A stretch of DNA of 64,000 bases from Nocardioides eburneiflavus (GCF_004785795.1 NZ_SRRO01000001.1:1364001-1428000); one strand, 5' to 3'; shown: positions 36,007 to 45,231, numbered from the stretch's first letter. The notes: generated from the letters alone by a model not told the origin. Numbers and translations: made by a program.

Positions 36007-36540
36007 GTGGTGAACAAGGGTCGCCTGGGAACGAGGATGTTCGTCGCACTGTTCTTCACGGTCGCGACCCTGTCCGCCTGCAGTTCGATGACCGACGGTG
36101 GGACGACCATCACCGCGGACGAGCTGGCGCAGCAGGAGGAAGAGCCCCACGGGGCGGGGGCGAAGCACCAGCAGCAGCGGCAGAGGAAGAAGAAGACTTC
36201 CGCGCGATCGACGGCGACGAATGCGGACCTCGACGCGTACGTCGCCTCGGCCGAGAAGGCGCTCCGCGAGATGTTCGGTGGGACGTTCAGGAAGATCTAC
36301 TCGGAGATCGACATCGTGCCGGTCTACCCGAACGGCATCGCATACGACTACACGTTCCGGGCAGCGGTCGACCCGGCGCTCGCCAGGCCCCAGCTGGACA
36401 GACAGGCGCCCACGTTGCGGACGCAGGCTCGAACCGTGGTCGTTCCGGAGATGGAGAGGATGGGCTTCGCCAGCCCGACCGTGACCTACACCTACCGCAA
36501 TCCCGACGGCTCCGTCGTGTGGACCCGCCGGTTCTCCTGA
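36007..36540 (+). CDS. Lipoprotein with DUF-type C-terminal domain
   Basis: 177 residues. A basic N-terminus and hydrophobic core end in the lipobox TLSAC, so it is a surface lipoprotein. A long charged linker (EEEPHGAGAKHQQQRQRKKK) leads to a small alpha/beta domain (YVASAEKALREMFGGTFRKIYSEIDIVPVYPNGIAYDYTFRAAVD) of a kind seen in actinobacterial and firmicute lipoproteins of unknown function. GTG 36007 has a GGGGGAG site 7 nt upstream. TAGGTT at 35972-35977 is a plausible -10. Confidence 0.75.
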   Translation: MVNKGRLGTRMFVALFFTVATLSACSSMTDGGTTITADELAQQEEEPHGAGAKHQQQRQRKKKTSARSTATNADLDAYVASAEKALREMFGGTFRKIYSEIDIVPVYPNGIAYDYTFRAAVDPALARPQLDRQAPTLRTQARTVVVPEMERMGFASPTVTYTYRNPDGSVVWTRRFS

Positions 36541-36587
36541 CCGGGCAGTCGCCGGGGACCGTACAGCGGCCCTCGGCGTCTGCCCGG
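36541..36587. repeat. Palindrome between convergent lipoprotein and ABC genes
   Basis: CCGGGCAGTCGCCG (36541-36554) and CGGCGTCTGCCCGG (36574-36587), 14-bp arms with one mismatch, directly after the lipoprotein stop. Possible bidirectional terminator or dispersed palindrome. Confidence 0.65.
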
Positions 36588-36601
36588 CCCTAGGCCGCGC
36601 C

Positions 36602-37354
36602 TCAGCTCGAGCGCTGCATCGCGCGTACGCCGACGAGCAGGCCGACGGCGGCGACGACCGCAGCGCCCGCGGCACCCTCAGCGATCACGTCGGCCGGCCA
36701 GGTGCCGGCGAAGAGCGCGCGAGCCGCGTCGACGACGTACGTCATCGGGTTGAGCATCGACACGACCTCGAGCCAGCGGGGTGCACCGTCGATCGGTAGC
36801 AGCACGCCGGCGGTGAGCAGGGCCGGGAAGAGCAGCGTCTGCTGGATCGTCCAGAACATCCAGTCCTGGCCCTTCGAGGCCAGCGCGAGGGCGAAGGACA
36901 GGGCGCCGACGCCGACGCTGAAGACCGACAGGATCACCGCCGCGACCAGGACGCCGCCGAGGTGGAGGTCGAAGCTGAACGGCGTCACGACCGCGACGAT
37001 GAGCGCGACCTGCATGAGCATGGGCACGACCTCCTTGAGGGCGCGGCCGACGAGCAGAGCGGGACGACCGAGCGGTGACACCAGCTGCCGCTCGTGCGAG
37101 CCGGACTGCATCTCCTCCATCAGGTTCGCGCCGGTGAACGACGCCCCCATCAGCGCGGTCATCGCGACGATGCCGGGCACGAACCACTGGAGCGCGGACC
37201 CGCCGCCAGTGGCCATCTCGGGCAGCAGGGGCGCGAACAGCCCGAGGAAGACCAGCGGCTGGATCATCGCGAACACCACGGCCATCGGCTCGCGCCACAC
37301 GGGCTTGAGCTCGCGGTTCATCACGTTCAGGGTGTCGGACACGAAGGTGCTCAT
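36602..37354 (-). CDS. ABC-2 type transporter permease (DrrB-like)
   Basis: A 250-residue permease with six hydrophobic segments, of the ABC-2 family. It has the conserved cytoplasmic GSHERQLVSPLGRPALLVGRALKEVVP segment (the E-loop that contacts the ATPase) and VSMLNPMTYVVDAARALF near the C-terminus. With the adjacent ATPase it forms an exporter of the daunorubicin-resistance type. Its ATG overlaps the ATPase stop (ATGA). Confidence 0.9.
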   Translation of the reverse strand: MSTFVSDTLNVMNRELKPVWREPMAVVFAMIQPLVFLGLFAPLLPEMATGGGSALQWFVPGIVAMTALMGASFTGANLMEEMQSGSHERQLVSPLGRPALLVGRALKEVVPMLMQVALIVAVVTPFSFDLHLGGVLVAAVILSVFSVGVGALSFALALASKGQDWMFWTIQQTLLFPALLTAGVLLPIDGAPRWLEVVSMLNPMTYVVDAARALFAGTWPADVIAEGAAGAAVVAAVGLLVGVRAMQRSS

Positions 37355-38376
37355 GCTGCGACCTCGCTCTCGGTGCGGGCGGACTCGTCGGTGGGGGACT
37401 CGGTGGACTGCGCCTCGCGCAGGCTGCGACCGGTCAGGTCGAGGAAGACGTCGTCGAGCGTCGGCCGGGCGACCTCCACCCGCGCCGGCGGTACGCCGTC
37501 CGCGGCCAGGTCGGCGAGCACCTCGCCGACGATGGCAGAGCCGTCCTTGACCCGGAGGTCGACCGTGGTGCCGTCGGCGTCGACGCGCGAGTCGGGTACG
37601 CGCTCCAGCCGGGCAGCGGCCCGCCCGGCGTCGGCGGCCGAGGCGAAGCCGAGCCGGACCAGGTCGCCGAGTCCGCTCTTGAGCCGGGCGGCGGTGTCGT
37701 CGGCGATCACCCGGCCGTGGTCGACCACGACCACGCGGCCGGCGAGGGCGTCGGCCTCCTCGAGGTAGTGGGTGGTCAGCACGACGGTGCTGCCGCTCTC
37801 GGCGTGCAGGCGACGGATGAGCTCCTGGAGGTTGGCGCGGTTCTGCGGGTCGAGCCCGGTCGACGGCTCGTCGAGGAAGAGCACCCGCGGCACGTGCACC
37901 AGCCCCATCGCGATGTCGAGACGGCGACGCTGGCCGCCGGACAGGGAGGAGACCTTGCGGTCGGCGACCGCGGCGAGGTCGAGGTCCTCGACCAGCCGGG
38001 CCGCACGCTCGCGCGCCTCGACCCGCGAGAGCCCGTGGGCCCGTCCCTGGCTGATCAGCTCGTCGCGGCCGAGCTGGCGGTGTCCCGCCCCGTTGCCCTG
38101 GCCGACGAATCCGATCGCGCGGCGTACGTCCTGCTGCCCCGTGACGACGTCGTGCCCGGCGACGCTCGCCGAGCCGGACGTGGGCGGGATGAGGGTGGTG
38201 AGCATGCGCAGCGTCGTCGACTTCCCGGCCCCGTTGGGGCCCAGGAAGGCGACGAGCTCGCCCTGCCCGATCTCGAGGTCGAGGCCCTGGACGGCCTCGA
38301 CGGTCTGCTTGCGCGACGTGAAGTGGCGGGTGAGGCCACGGGTCACGATCGCCGGTCCGGAATGAGTGGTTGTCAT
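37351..38376 (-). CDS. ABC transporter ATP-binding protein (DrrA-like)
   Basis: 341 residues. Walker A is GPNGAGKSTTLRML, the signature is LSGGQRRRLDIAMG, Walker B is VLFLDEPSTGLD, and the H-loop is TTHYLEEAD. The C-terminal ~90 residues (DLAADGVPPARVEVARPTLDDVFLDLTGRSL) are typical of DrrA-type drug exporters. A TAGCGT hexamer 7 nt before the ATG 38376 suggests a leaderless mRNA. It is divergent from a WYL regulator with 63 bp between starts, which may sense the exported compound. Confidence 0.92.
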   Translation of the reverse strand: MTTTHSGPAIVTRGLTRHFTSRKQTVEAVQGLDLEIGQGELVAFLGPNGAGKSTTLRMLTTLIPPTSGSASVAGHDVVTGQQDVRRAIGFVGQGNGAGHRQLGRDELISQGRAHGLSRVEARERAARLVEDLDLAAVADRKVSSLSGGQRRRLDIAMGLVHVPRVLFLDEPSTGLDPQNRANLQELIRRLHAESGSTVVLTTHYLEEADALAGRVVVVDHGRVIADDTAARLKSGLGDLVRLGFASAADAGRAAARLERVPDSRVDADGTTVDLRVKDGSAIVGEVLADLAADGVPPARVEVARPTLDDVFLDLTGRSLREAQSTESPTDESARTESEVAA

Positions 38377-38383
38377 GGAGCAG

Positions 38384-38389
38384 ACGCTA
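38384..38389 (-). promoter_or_regulatory. -10 element of the ABC exporter operon (leaderless)
   Basis: TAGCGT on the minus strand ending 7 nt before ATG 38376. Confidence 0.45.
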
Positions 38390-38400
38390 GGGACCAATCA

Positions 38401-38415
38401 GGTCAGGTCCTGACC
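38401..38415. promoter_or_regulatory. Palindromic operator candidate between exporter and WYL regulator
   Basis: GGTCAGG-T-CCTGACC, perfect 7-bp arms, in the 63-bp divergent region. It lies over the -35 region of the WYL gene (-10 TATTCT at 38427-38432) and 12 bp from the exporter's -10 on the other strand. A natural site for the WYL regulator to control both genes. Confidence 0.5.
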
Positions 38416-38439
38416 GCATTGACATCTATTCTGGACGAC

Positions 38440-39387
38440 ATGAGCACGAGCGAGCGGATGCTGCGGCTGCTGTCCCTGCTCCAGACCCACCGCTACTGGC
38501 CGGGGCCGGAGCTGTCGGAGCGGCTCGAGGTGAGCGCGCGGACGCTGCGTCGCGACGTCGACCGGCTGCGCGAGCTCGGCTACACCGTCGATGCCGTTCG
38601 CGGCGCGGCGGGCGGCTACCAGCTGCGGGCCGGCGGCTCCCTTCCGCCGCTGCTTCTGGAGGACGAGGAGGCGGTCGCGATCGCCGTCGGGCTGCGGACG
38701 GCCGCGACCTCAGCGGTCTCGGGCACCGACGACTGGTCGGTGCAGGCGCTCTCCAAGGTCCTCTCCCTCATGCCGCCGCGACTGCGCCGCCAGATGGACG
38801 CGGTCGCCAGCCAGACCGAGTCGCCGGGCCCGTGGGAGGGCGCCCCCGTCTTCGACGCGGCGGTCCTCACCACCCTGGCGCAGGCCTGCCGCGACAGCGA
38901 GGTGCTCCGCTTCGACTATGCCGCCCGCGAGGCGGAGGTGACCCACCGCCGGGTCGAGCCCCTGCGCCTGGTCTCGCTCGGACGCCGGTGGTACCTCGTG
39001 GCGTACGACCGCGACCGGGCGGACTGGCGGAGCTTCCGCCTCGACCGCATCGCCGCCCCTGAACCCACCGGCCAACGGTTCCGCGCGCGCGACCTGCCGG
39101 CCGACGACGCCCTCACCTTCGTGCAGCAGGGCATCCGCCGCATGCCCCAGCGCTACGCCGTACGCGTCCGCGTCGCGACGGCCGCCGACGACCTCGCCGC
39201 CCGGATCGGCCGTTGGGGGACGGTGAGCGCGGACGGGGAGGGGTGCGTGCTGGAGATGAACGTCGACGACCTCGACTGGCCGGTGATGGTGCTGGCCGGC
39301 TCGGGCGCGGAGTTCGTCGTCGACTCGCCGCCCGAGCTGGCCGAGAAGGTCGCCGAGGTGGCGGCCCGCTTCTCGCGCGTCGGCTAG
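38440..39387 (+). CDS. YafY-type HTH + WYL domain transcriptional regulator
   Basis: 315 residues. The N-terminal HTH (ERMLRLLSLLQTHRYWPGPELSERLEVSARTLRRDVDRLRELGYTVDAVRGAAGGYQL) is DeoR/HTH_11-like. The WYL domain follows (about 140-225; RVEPLRLVSLGRRWYLVAYDRDRADWRSFRLDRI), then a C-terminal WCX-like extension. Such proteins sense ligands or nucleic acids and often control the divergent gene. TATTCT ends 7 nt before the ATG, so the mRNA is probably leaderless. Confidence 0.9.
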   Translation: MSTSERMLRLLSLLQTHRYWPGPELSERLEVSARTLRRDVDRLRELGYTVDAVRGAAGGYQLRAGGSLPPLLLEDEEAVAIAVGLRTAATSAVSGTDDWSVQALSKVLSLMPPRLRRQMDAVASQTESPGPWEGAPVFDAAVLTTLAQACRDSEVLRFDYAAREAEVTHRRVEPLRLVSLGRRWYLVAYDRDRADWRSFRLDRIAAPEPTGQRFRARDLPADDALTFVQQGIRRMPQRYAVRVRVATAADDLAARIGRWGTVSADGEGCVLEMNVDDLDWPVMVLAGSGAEFVVDSPPELAEKVAEVAARFSRVG

Positions 39388-39444
39388 GCAACCGGCGCGG
39401 CGGTGCCGACCCAGCCATCGGCCCGACGGCACCGAACCCCGGTC

Positions 39445-40281
39445 ATGCGCCGCCGCACGCTGCTCGCGGTCCCCGCCCTGGGGCTCGTCCCGGCCGCCCT
39501 GCTGAGCGCCTGCTCCGACGAGCCCGCCCCGGGCCGGGGCGACGAGGCACCGGGCGGGTCACGGCAGGATGGTGCCGTGCGGATCACCTACGGCACCGAC
39601 CCGTCCCAGCTCGTCGCGCTCCACCGGCCCTCAGGCGCTTCGCGTGGCGTGGTGGTCGTCATCCACGGCGGCTTCTGGAAGTCCGCCTACGACCACACCC
39701 TCGGCACGCCCCTGGCCCGCTCGCTGGCCGAGCAGGGCTGGACCGCGTGGAACATCGAATACCGGCGCGTCGGCAACGGCGGCGGGACGCCGGAGACCTT
39801 CGACGACGTGGCCGCGGCGATCGACGCGCTGGCCGACGTCGACGACCTCGACCTCTCCACCGTCGTCACCCTGGGCCACTCGGCAGGGGGACACCTCGCG
39901 GTCTGGGCGGCCGGGAGGCCCGACCCCGCCGTACGCGTCACGCACACGATCTCCCAGGCCGGCGTGCTGGACCTGGTCGCCTCCGAGCGCGCCGGTCTCG
40001 GGGGAGGCGCGGCCGCCTCGCTGCTCGGCCACACGCCCGGTCCCGACGACGCGCAGTGGGACCCGCGGCAGCAGGTCCCGCTCGACGTGCCGGTGTGGGC
40101 GGTCCACGCCCCCGACGACGACACGGTCCCGTTCGCCCAGGCCACGGCGTACGTCGACGCGGCCACGGCCGCCGGCGCGGAGGCCACGCTCGTCGAGGTC
40201 ACCGGCGGCCACTTCGGCGTCATCGATCCCTCGTCCCCGGCATGGACCGCGCAGCTCGAGGTCCTCGACACGATCGGGTGA
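39445..40281 (+). CDS. Exported alpha/beta hydrolase (formamidase/esterase-like)
   Basis: 278 residues. The N-terminus MRRRTLLAVPALGLVPAALLSAC has a twin-arginine-like start and a lipobox, so it is probably a lipoprotein. The hydrolase core shows HGGFWKSAYD (oxyanion hole), GHSAGGH (nucleophile serine), PDDDTVPF (aspartate) and GGHFGVI (histidine). The HGGFW motif resembles kynurenine-formamidase-like esterases; the substrate is unknown. No operon partner. A long palindrome follows the stop. Confidence 0.85.
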   Translation: MRRRTLLAVPALGLVPAALLSACSDEPAPGRGDEAPGGSRQDGAVRITYGTDPSQLVALHRPSGASRGVVVVIHGGFWKSAYDHTLGTPLARSLAEQGWTAWNIEYRRVGNGGGTPETFDDVAAAIDALADVDDLDLSTVVTLGHSAGGHLAVWAAGRPDPAVRVTHTISQAGVLDLVASERAGLGGGAAASLLGHTPGPDDAQWDPRQQVPLDVPVWAVHAPDDDTVPFAQATAYVDAATAAGAEATLVEVTGGHFGVIDPSSPAWTAQLEVLDTIG

Positions 40282-40283
40282 GC

Positions 40284-40362
40284 ACCGTGCAGGCAGTTCG
40301 GACCCTGGGCCCGCGACTCCACGCTCAGCGCCCGCCGACCTGACGCGAACTGCCTGCACGGT
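40284..40362. repeat. Long-arm palindrome with 45-nt spacer
   Basis: ACCGTGCAGGCAGTTCG (40284-40300) and CGAACTGCCTGCACGGT (40346-40362) are perfect 17-bp arms. The large spacer makes a classical terminator unlikely. The spacer contains GACTCCA, as near 35897 and at 52463-52469. Confidence 0.8.
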
Positions 40363-40369
40363 GTCGGTC

Positions 40370-40375
40370 TAGCCT
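40370..40375 (+). promoter_or_regulatory. -10 element of the sterol-carrier-like gene (leaderless)
   Basis: TAGCCT ending 6 nt before GTG 40382. Confidence 0.45.
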
Positions 40376-40381
40376 CGGGTC

Positions 40382-40717
40382 GTGCCCGCCCGCCTCAAGG
40401 TCCTGACCCCCGCCCAGCTCGCCACGGCCCACGAGCACGGCGACACCAAGGTGCTGGTCAAGCACTACCTCGCCGTCCTCGAGTCTCGCGCGCCCGGCCG
40501 CTCGGTCGAGGTGCGGGTGCCTCCGTTTTCGGCGGTGCAGGCCGTGCCGGGCGTGCGTCACACCCGCGGCACCCCGCCGGCCGTCGTCGAGACCGACGCC
40601 GAGACCTGGCTGGCGCTCGCCACCGGGCGTACGACCTGGGCCGAGGCGCTCGACTCCGGTGCGGTGGTCGCGAGCGGCGAGCGGACCGACCTGTCGCCCT
40701 ACCTCCCGCTGGGCTGA
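40382..40717 (+). CDS. Sterol-carrier-protein-like (SCP2/MDMPI-C-like) protein
   Basis: A 111-residue single domain. The pattern RSVEVRVPPFSAVQAVPGVRHTRGTPPAVVETDAETWLALATGRTTWAEALDSGAVVASGERTDLSPYLPL matches the small actinobacterial SCP2-like proteins: acidic strand, then ETWLALATGR, then a helix and SGxR. It binds a lipid or hydrophobic ligand in the family; its role here is unknown. GTG start, probably leaderless. Confidence 0.78.
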   Translation: MPARLKVLTPAQLATAHEHGDTKVLVKHYLAVLESRAPGRSVEVRVPPFSAVQAVPGVRHTRGTPPAVVETDAETWLALATGRTTWAEALDSGAVVASGERTDLSPYLPLG

Positions 40718-40781
40718 GCGAGGCTGACCCACCCCGCAGGGCAGGGGTGCCCTTGAGCGTCGACTTCCGGTACGAAGGAGC

Positions 40782-43198
40782 ATGGCGACCCTCACCGATG
40801 ACCAGGTCAGGAGCTCGATCTCTGGTTCCGTGCGGCCAACTACATCTCCGTCGGCCAGATCTACCTGCTCGACAACCCGCTCCTCGAGCGACCCCTCGAG
40901 CGCGACGACATCAAGCCGCGCCTGCTCGGTCACTGGGGCACCACGCCGGGCCTGAATCTCGTCTGGACCCACCTCAACCGGCTGATCCGCGAACGCGACG
41001 TCGACGCGATCATCCTGTGCGGACCGGGCCACGGCGGCCCCGCCGCGGTGGCCAACGCCTGGCTCGAGGGCACCTACTCCGAGGTCTTCCCGGCCATCGC
41101 GCGTGACGGTGACGGGATGGCGCGACTGTTCCGCCAGTTCTCCTTCCCCGGTGGCATCCCGAGCCACGTCGCTCCCGAGACCCCCGGATCCATCCACGAG
41201 GGAGGTGAGCTCGGCTACGTCCTGTCCCACGCCTACGGCGCCGCCATGGACAACCCCGACCTCGTCGTCACGGCGGTCGTCGGCGACGGCGAGTTCGAGA
41301 CCGGTCCGCTGGCAGCGAGCTGGCACGCCAACAAGTTCGTCGACCCGGTCCACGACGGAGCGGTGCTGCCCGTCCTGAGCCTCAACGGCTGGAAGATCGC
41401 CAACCCGACGATCCCCGCCCGCATCCCCCGCGACGAGCTCGAGAGCCTGCTGCGCGGCTACGGCCACCACGTCATCACCGTCGAGGGGGACGACCCCACC
41501 GACGTCCACCGGCAGATGGCCGCCGCCCTCGACGAGGCGCACGACATGATCCGCGACATCTGGCGGGCCGCCCGCGAGGACGGCGACCTCGAGCGCCGGC
41601 AGTGGCCGATGATCCTGCTCGTCACCCCGAAGGGATGGACCGGGCCGGCCGAGGTGGACGGCAAGCCGGTGGAAGGCACCTGGCGCGCGCACCAGGTGCC
41701 ACTGGCGGGCACCCGCGAGAACGACGAGCACCGCGCCCAGCTCGAGGAGTGGCTGCGGTCCTACCGGCCCGACGAGCTCTTCGACGCCGAGGGCAGGCCG
41801 GTCGAGGCCGTACGCGCCAACGCGCCGTCGGGCACCCGGCGGATGGGCGCCAACCCCCACGCCAACGGCGGGCTGCTCAAGCGACCGCTCCGGCTCCCCG
41901 ACTGGCGCGACAGCGCCGTGGCCGTCGAACGCCCCGGCGCCTCGGTCCACGAGCCGACCCGTGTCCTCGGGCAGTGGCTCGTGGGGGTGGTGCGCGACAA
42001 CGACACCACCTTCCGGATCTTCGGGCCGGACGAGACCGCCTCCAACCGCCTCGACGCGGTCTACGAGGTGACCGACAAGGTGTGGTCGGCCGACCTCCTC
42101 GCCCTCGACGAGCACCTCGCCCGCTCGGGCCGGGTGGTGGAGATCCTCTCCGAGCACACCTGCCAGGGCTGGCTCGAGGGTTACCTGCTGACCGGCCGGC
42201 ACGGCCTCTTCAGCTGCTACGAGGCCTTCATCCACCTCGTCGACTCGATGCTCAACCAGCACGCCAAGTGGCTCAAGACCACGCGCGAGATCGAGTGGCG
42301 CCCGCCGATCGCCAGCCTCAACTACCTGCTGAGCTCCCACGTGTGGCGCCAGGACCACAACGGCTTCTCCCACCAGGACCCCGGCTTCATCGACCACGTC
42401 GTCAACAAGAAGGCCGAGGTGGTGCGCGTCTACCTGCCACCGGACGCCAACACCCTGCTGTCGACGATGGCCCACTGCCTGGAGAGCGAGCACTACGTCA
42501 ACGTCGTGGTCTCGGGGAAGCAGCCGAGCTTCGACTGGCTCGACGCCGAGCAGGCCGACCTGCACTGCGCCCGGGGCGTCGGCATCTGGGACTGGGCGTC
42601 CAACGACGACGGCGACCCCGACGTGGTCGTCGCGGCCGCGGGCGACGTGCCGACGCTGGAGGCACTGGCCGCGGTGTCGCTGCTGCGCGAGCACCTGCCC
42701 GACCTGCGGATCCGCTTCGTCAACGTCGTCGACCTCATGCGCCTGCAGGACGAGGCCGAGCACCCCCACGGGCTCAGCCACCGTGACTTCGACACCGTCT
42801 TCACCACCGACAAGCCGGTCATCCTCGCCTACCACGGGTATCCGTGGCTGATCCACCGGTTGACCTACCGCCGCACCAACCACGACAACATCCACGTGCG
42901 CGGCTACAAGGAGGAGGGCACCACCACCACGCCCTTCGACATGGTGATGATGAACGACACCGACCGCTACCACCTGGTGATGGACGTCATCGACCGCGTG
43001 CCCGGGCTCGGTCCGCGGGCCGCGTCGGTGCGTCAGCTGATGACCGACACGCGGCGGCGCGCGCGGCAGTGGACGCGCACCCACGGTGACGACCTGCCCG
43101 AGGTGCGCGACTGGCGTTGGGACGACGACGCCGACCCAGACCGCGGCGGCTCGCCGTCCACGACGGCCGACGCCGACACCGGCGCGGACAACCTCTAG
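40782..43198 (+). pseudogene. Phosphoketolase gene with a -1 frameshift near codon 9
   Basis: Xylulose-5-phosphate/fructose-6-phosphate phosphoketolase, which cleaves sugar phosphate to acetyl phosphate with thiamine diphosphate. ATG 40782 (AAGGAG just upstream) reads MATLTDDQV. The conserved continuation [49 protein letters not shown] starts in another frame at 40811, so one base is missing near 40803-40811. The rest is intact to the TAG at 43196. GPGHGGPA and TPKGWTGP motifs are present. Restored length would be about 805 residues, normal for the family. Without correction the first in-frame start is ATG 41048, which would lack the first ~90 residues. Confidence 0.85.
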
Positions 43199-44328
43199 GA
43201 CGCGCCGCGGTGGAGCACGGCACGGGTCGCGTCGGCGATGGCGAGCTCCTCGTCGGTCGGCACGACCAGCACGACGACGGCGGAGGTGTCGGTCGAGATG
43301 GCCCGCACTGCCTTGGAGTCGGCCTCGTTGCGGGCAGCGTCGACCTCGATACCGAGCCGCGCGAGCCCGGCGAGCGCGTCCGCCCGGAGTCGGGCTGAGT
43401 TCTCGCCTACTCCGGCGGTGAACACGACGGCGTCCGCCCCGCCGAGCGCGGCGTGGTAGGCGCCGACGTACTTGCGCACCCGGTGGCAGTAGACACCCCA
43501 CGCCAGCCGGCAGGCGTCGTCGCCGTCTTCCAGACCGGCCTCGAGGTCGCGGAAGTCCGAGCGCCCGGTCAGTCCGGTGATGCCCGAGTGGTGGTGCAGC
43601 AGGTCCTCCAGCGCGTCGGTGCCGAGGCCCTCGTGCCGGGCGAGGTGCACCAGGATGCCCGGGTCGAGGTCGCCGGCGCGCGAGCCCATCACCAGTCCCT
43701 CGAGGGGGGTCAGGCCCATCGAGGTGTCCACCGGTCGACCCGCGTCGATCGCGGCGGCGGAGGCGCCGTTGCCGAGGTGGAGCGTGACCAGCCGCAGGTC
43801 GTCGCGACCGAGGTGGGCGGCGGCCCGGGCGGCGACGTACTCGTGGCTGATGCCGTGCGCGCCGTAGCGGCGTACGTCGTGCCTGCGTGCGAGGTCGCGG
43901 TCGATCGCGTAGGTCGCGGCGTGGTCCGGGAGGTCGGCGAAGAACCCGGTGTCCATCACGACGACGTGCGGCACGTCGTCGAGCCACGACATCGCCGCCT
44001 CCAGCGCCGCGAGGGCGGGCGGGTTGTGGAGGGGCGCGAGCGGGACGGCGTTGCGGACCGCCTTGAGGACGTCGTCGTCGGCCACCGTGGGCGTGGTCAG
44101 TCGTGGGCCGCCGTGGACGATGCGGTGGCCCACGGCCACCAGGCGCTCGTCGTCGACGCCCGCGCGACGCAGGTCCTCGGTCACCTTCGCGAGCGCCCGC
44201 GCGTGGTCGTCCTCCCCGGTCAGCCGGTCGACCGAGCCCTTGACCGCGACGGAGCCGTCCGGACCGACCACCTGGTACTTGAGCGACGACGACCCCGCGT
44301 TGAGCACCAGCACCTGGTCGCGGTCCAT
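43195..44328 (-). CDS. ackA: Acetate kinase
   Basis: A 377-residue enzyme that converts acetyl phosphate and ADP to acetate and ATP. Motifs: [73 protein letters not shown]. It ends convergently with phosphoketolase, the two stops sharing CTAG (43195-43198). Together they form the phosphoketolase-acetate branch. TAGGGT 7 nt before ATG 44328 suggests a leaderless mRNA. Confidence 0.95.
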   Translation of the reverse strand: MDRDQVLVLNAGSSSLKYQVVGPDGSVAVKGSVDRLTGEDDHARALAKVTEDLRRAGVDDERLVAVGHRIVHGGPRLTTPTVADDDVLKAVRNAVPLAPLHNPPALAALEAAMSWLDDVPHVVVMDTGFFADLPDHAATYAIDRDLARRHDVRRYGAHGISHEYVAARAAAHLGRDDLRLVTLHLGNGASAAAIDAGRPVDTSMGLTPLEGLVMGSRAGDLDPGILVHLARHEGLGTDALEDLLHHHSGITGLTGRSDFRDLEAGLEDGDDACRLAWGVYCHRVRKYVGAYHAALGGADAVVFTAGVGENSARLRADALAGLARLGIEVDAARNEADSKAVRAISTDTSAVVVLVVPTDEELAIADATRAVLHRGAS

Positions 44329-44335
44329 GCGACCC

Positions 44336-44341
44336 ACCCTA
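44336..44341 (-). promoter_or_regulatory. -10 element of ackA (leaderless)
   Basis: TAGGGT on the minus strand ending 7 nt before ATG 44328. It lies 23 bp from the divergent GNAT -10. Confidence 0.45.
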
Positions 44342-44364
44342 GGACCGGACCCGAGCGCGGGGAC

Positions 44365-44370
44365 TAGCCT
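44365..44370 (+). promoter_or_regulatory. -10 element of the GNAT gene (leaderless)
   Basis: TAGCCT ending 7 nt before ATG 44378. The divergent starts are 49 bp apart, so the two promoters must overlap. Confidence 0.45.
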
Positions 44371-44377
44371 CCGCACC

Positions 44378-45184
44378 ATGCACGTGAGCTCGCTCGGCTT
44401 CCGCACCGACCTCGCCCTGCTGGCCGACTCCGGCAGCGTCGTCGAGGACCGGGGCACCCACCTCGTCGTGCGATCGCCGGAGAACCCGTCCTACTTCTGG
44501 GGCAACTTCCTCCTCCTCGCCGAGCCGCCGGTGCCCGGTGGCGAGAAGGAGGTCGTGGCTGCGTTCCACACCGAGTTCCCGCAGGCCGACCACGTCAGCA
44601 TCGGCATCGACGTCGCCGACCTGACCGACGAGTCGAGGGCCGCCTTCGAGGCCGCGGGCCTGACGGTCGACGTCGCGACGGTGCTGACCGCGCAGCGGCT
44701 CGACCCCCCGCGCGAGGTCGAGGCCGACGTCCGCGCGCTCGAGGGCGAGGACGACTGGGAGGCCCGCGCCCGCCTCAGCCAGCAGCTCTACCCGAGCACG
44801 TCGGAGCAGGCCTTCATGACCTACGCCCGGCAGAAGAACGCGCAGGAGCGACGCCTCGTCGACGCCGGCCGCGGGCAGCGCTTCGGCGCCTTCGTCGACG
44901 GCGCACTCGTCTCGACCGCCGGCGTCTTCGTCACCCAGGAGGGGGTCGCCCGCTTCCAGAGCGTCGAGACCCACCCCGACCACCGGCGCAGGGGTCTCGC
45001 CACCGCCGTCGTGCACGCGGCCGGGCAGCACGCCCTTGACCGACTCGGCGTCCACACCCTCGTCATCGTCGCGGACACCGACGGCGACGCCATCGGGATC
45101 TACCGCCGCCTCGGGTTCGCCGACGCCGAGCGGCAGCTGATGATGGAGAAGCGCAGCGGCGAGTGGGCCGGCCTCGACGGCTGA
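44378..45184 (+). CDS. GNAT family N-acetyltransferase
   Basis: 268 residues. The C-terminal GNAT domain shows the acetyl-CoA loop VETHPDHRRRGLATAVVHAAGQHAL and the IYRRLGFADAERQLMME end. The N-terminal ~120 residues (SYFWGNFLLLAEPP...VSIGIDVADL) are a second, degenerate GNAT-like half, as in a group of actinobacterial two-lobed acetyltransferases. The substrate is unknown. Confidence 0.88.
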   Translation: MHVSSLGFRTDLALLADSGSVVEDRGTHLVVRSPENPSYFWGNFLLLAEPPVPGGEKEVVAAFHTEFPQADHVSIGIDVADLTDESRAAFEAAGLTVDVATVLTAQRLDPPREVEADVRALEGEDDWEARARLSQQLYPSTSEQAFMTYARQKNAQERRLVDAGRGQRFGAFVDGALVSTAGVFVTQEGVARFQSVETHPDHRRRGLATAVVHAAGQHALDRLGVHTLVIVADTDGDAIGIYRRLGFADAERQLMMEKRSGEWAGLDG

Positions 45185-45231
45185 CGGCGACCCCCGCTCC
45201 TCGTCCGCCCCGTCACGGCTCCCTGTGACGG

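Noticed and set aside
32091..36113. 1340-codon open frame on the minus strand opposite purL and the ESX-like locus
   Set aside because: High GC leaves antisense frames open; the translation is low-complexity (DGVGDR-like), and purL on the other strand is unmistakable.
36602..38376. Biosynthetic gene cluster around the DrrAB-type exporter
   Set aside because: No PKS, NRPS, terpene or lanthipeptide genes flank it; neighbours are a lipoprotein and a WYL regulator.
40782..40960. Programmed frameshift in phosphoketolase
   Set aside because: No slippery heptamer or downstream structure at the shift point; a simple missing base explains it.
40325..43987. 1220-codon open frame antisense to phosphoketolase
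   Set aside because: Shadow of the phosphoketolase and acetate kinase genes; product has no family-like motifs.
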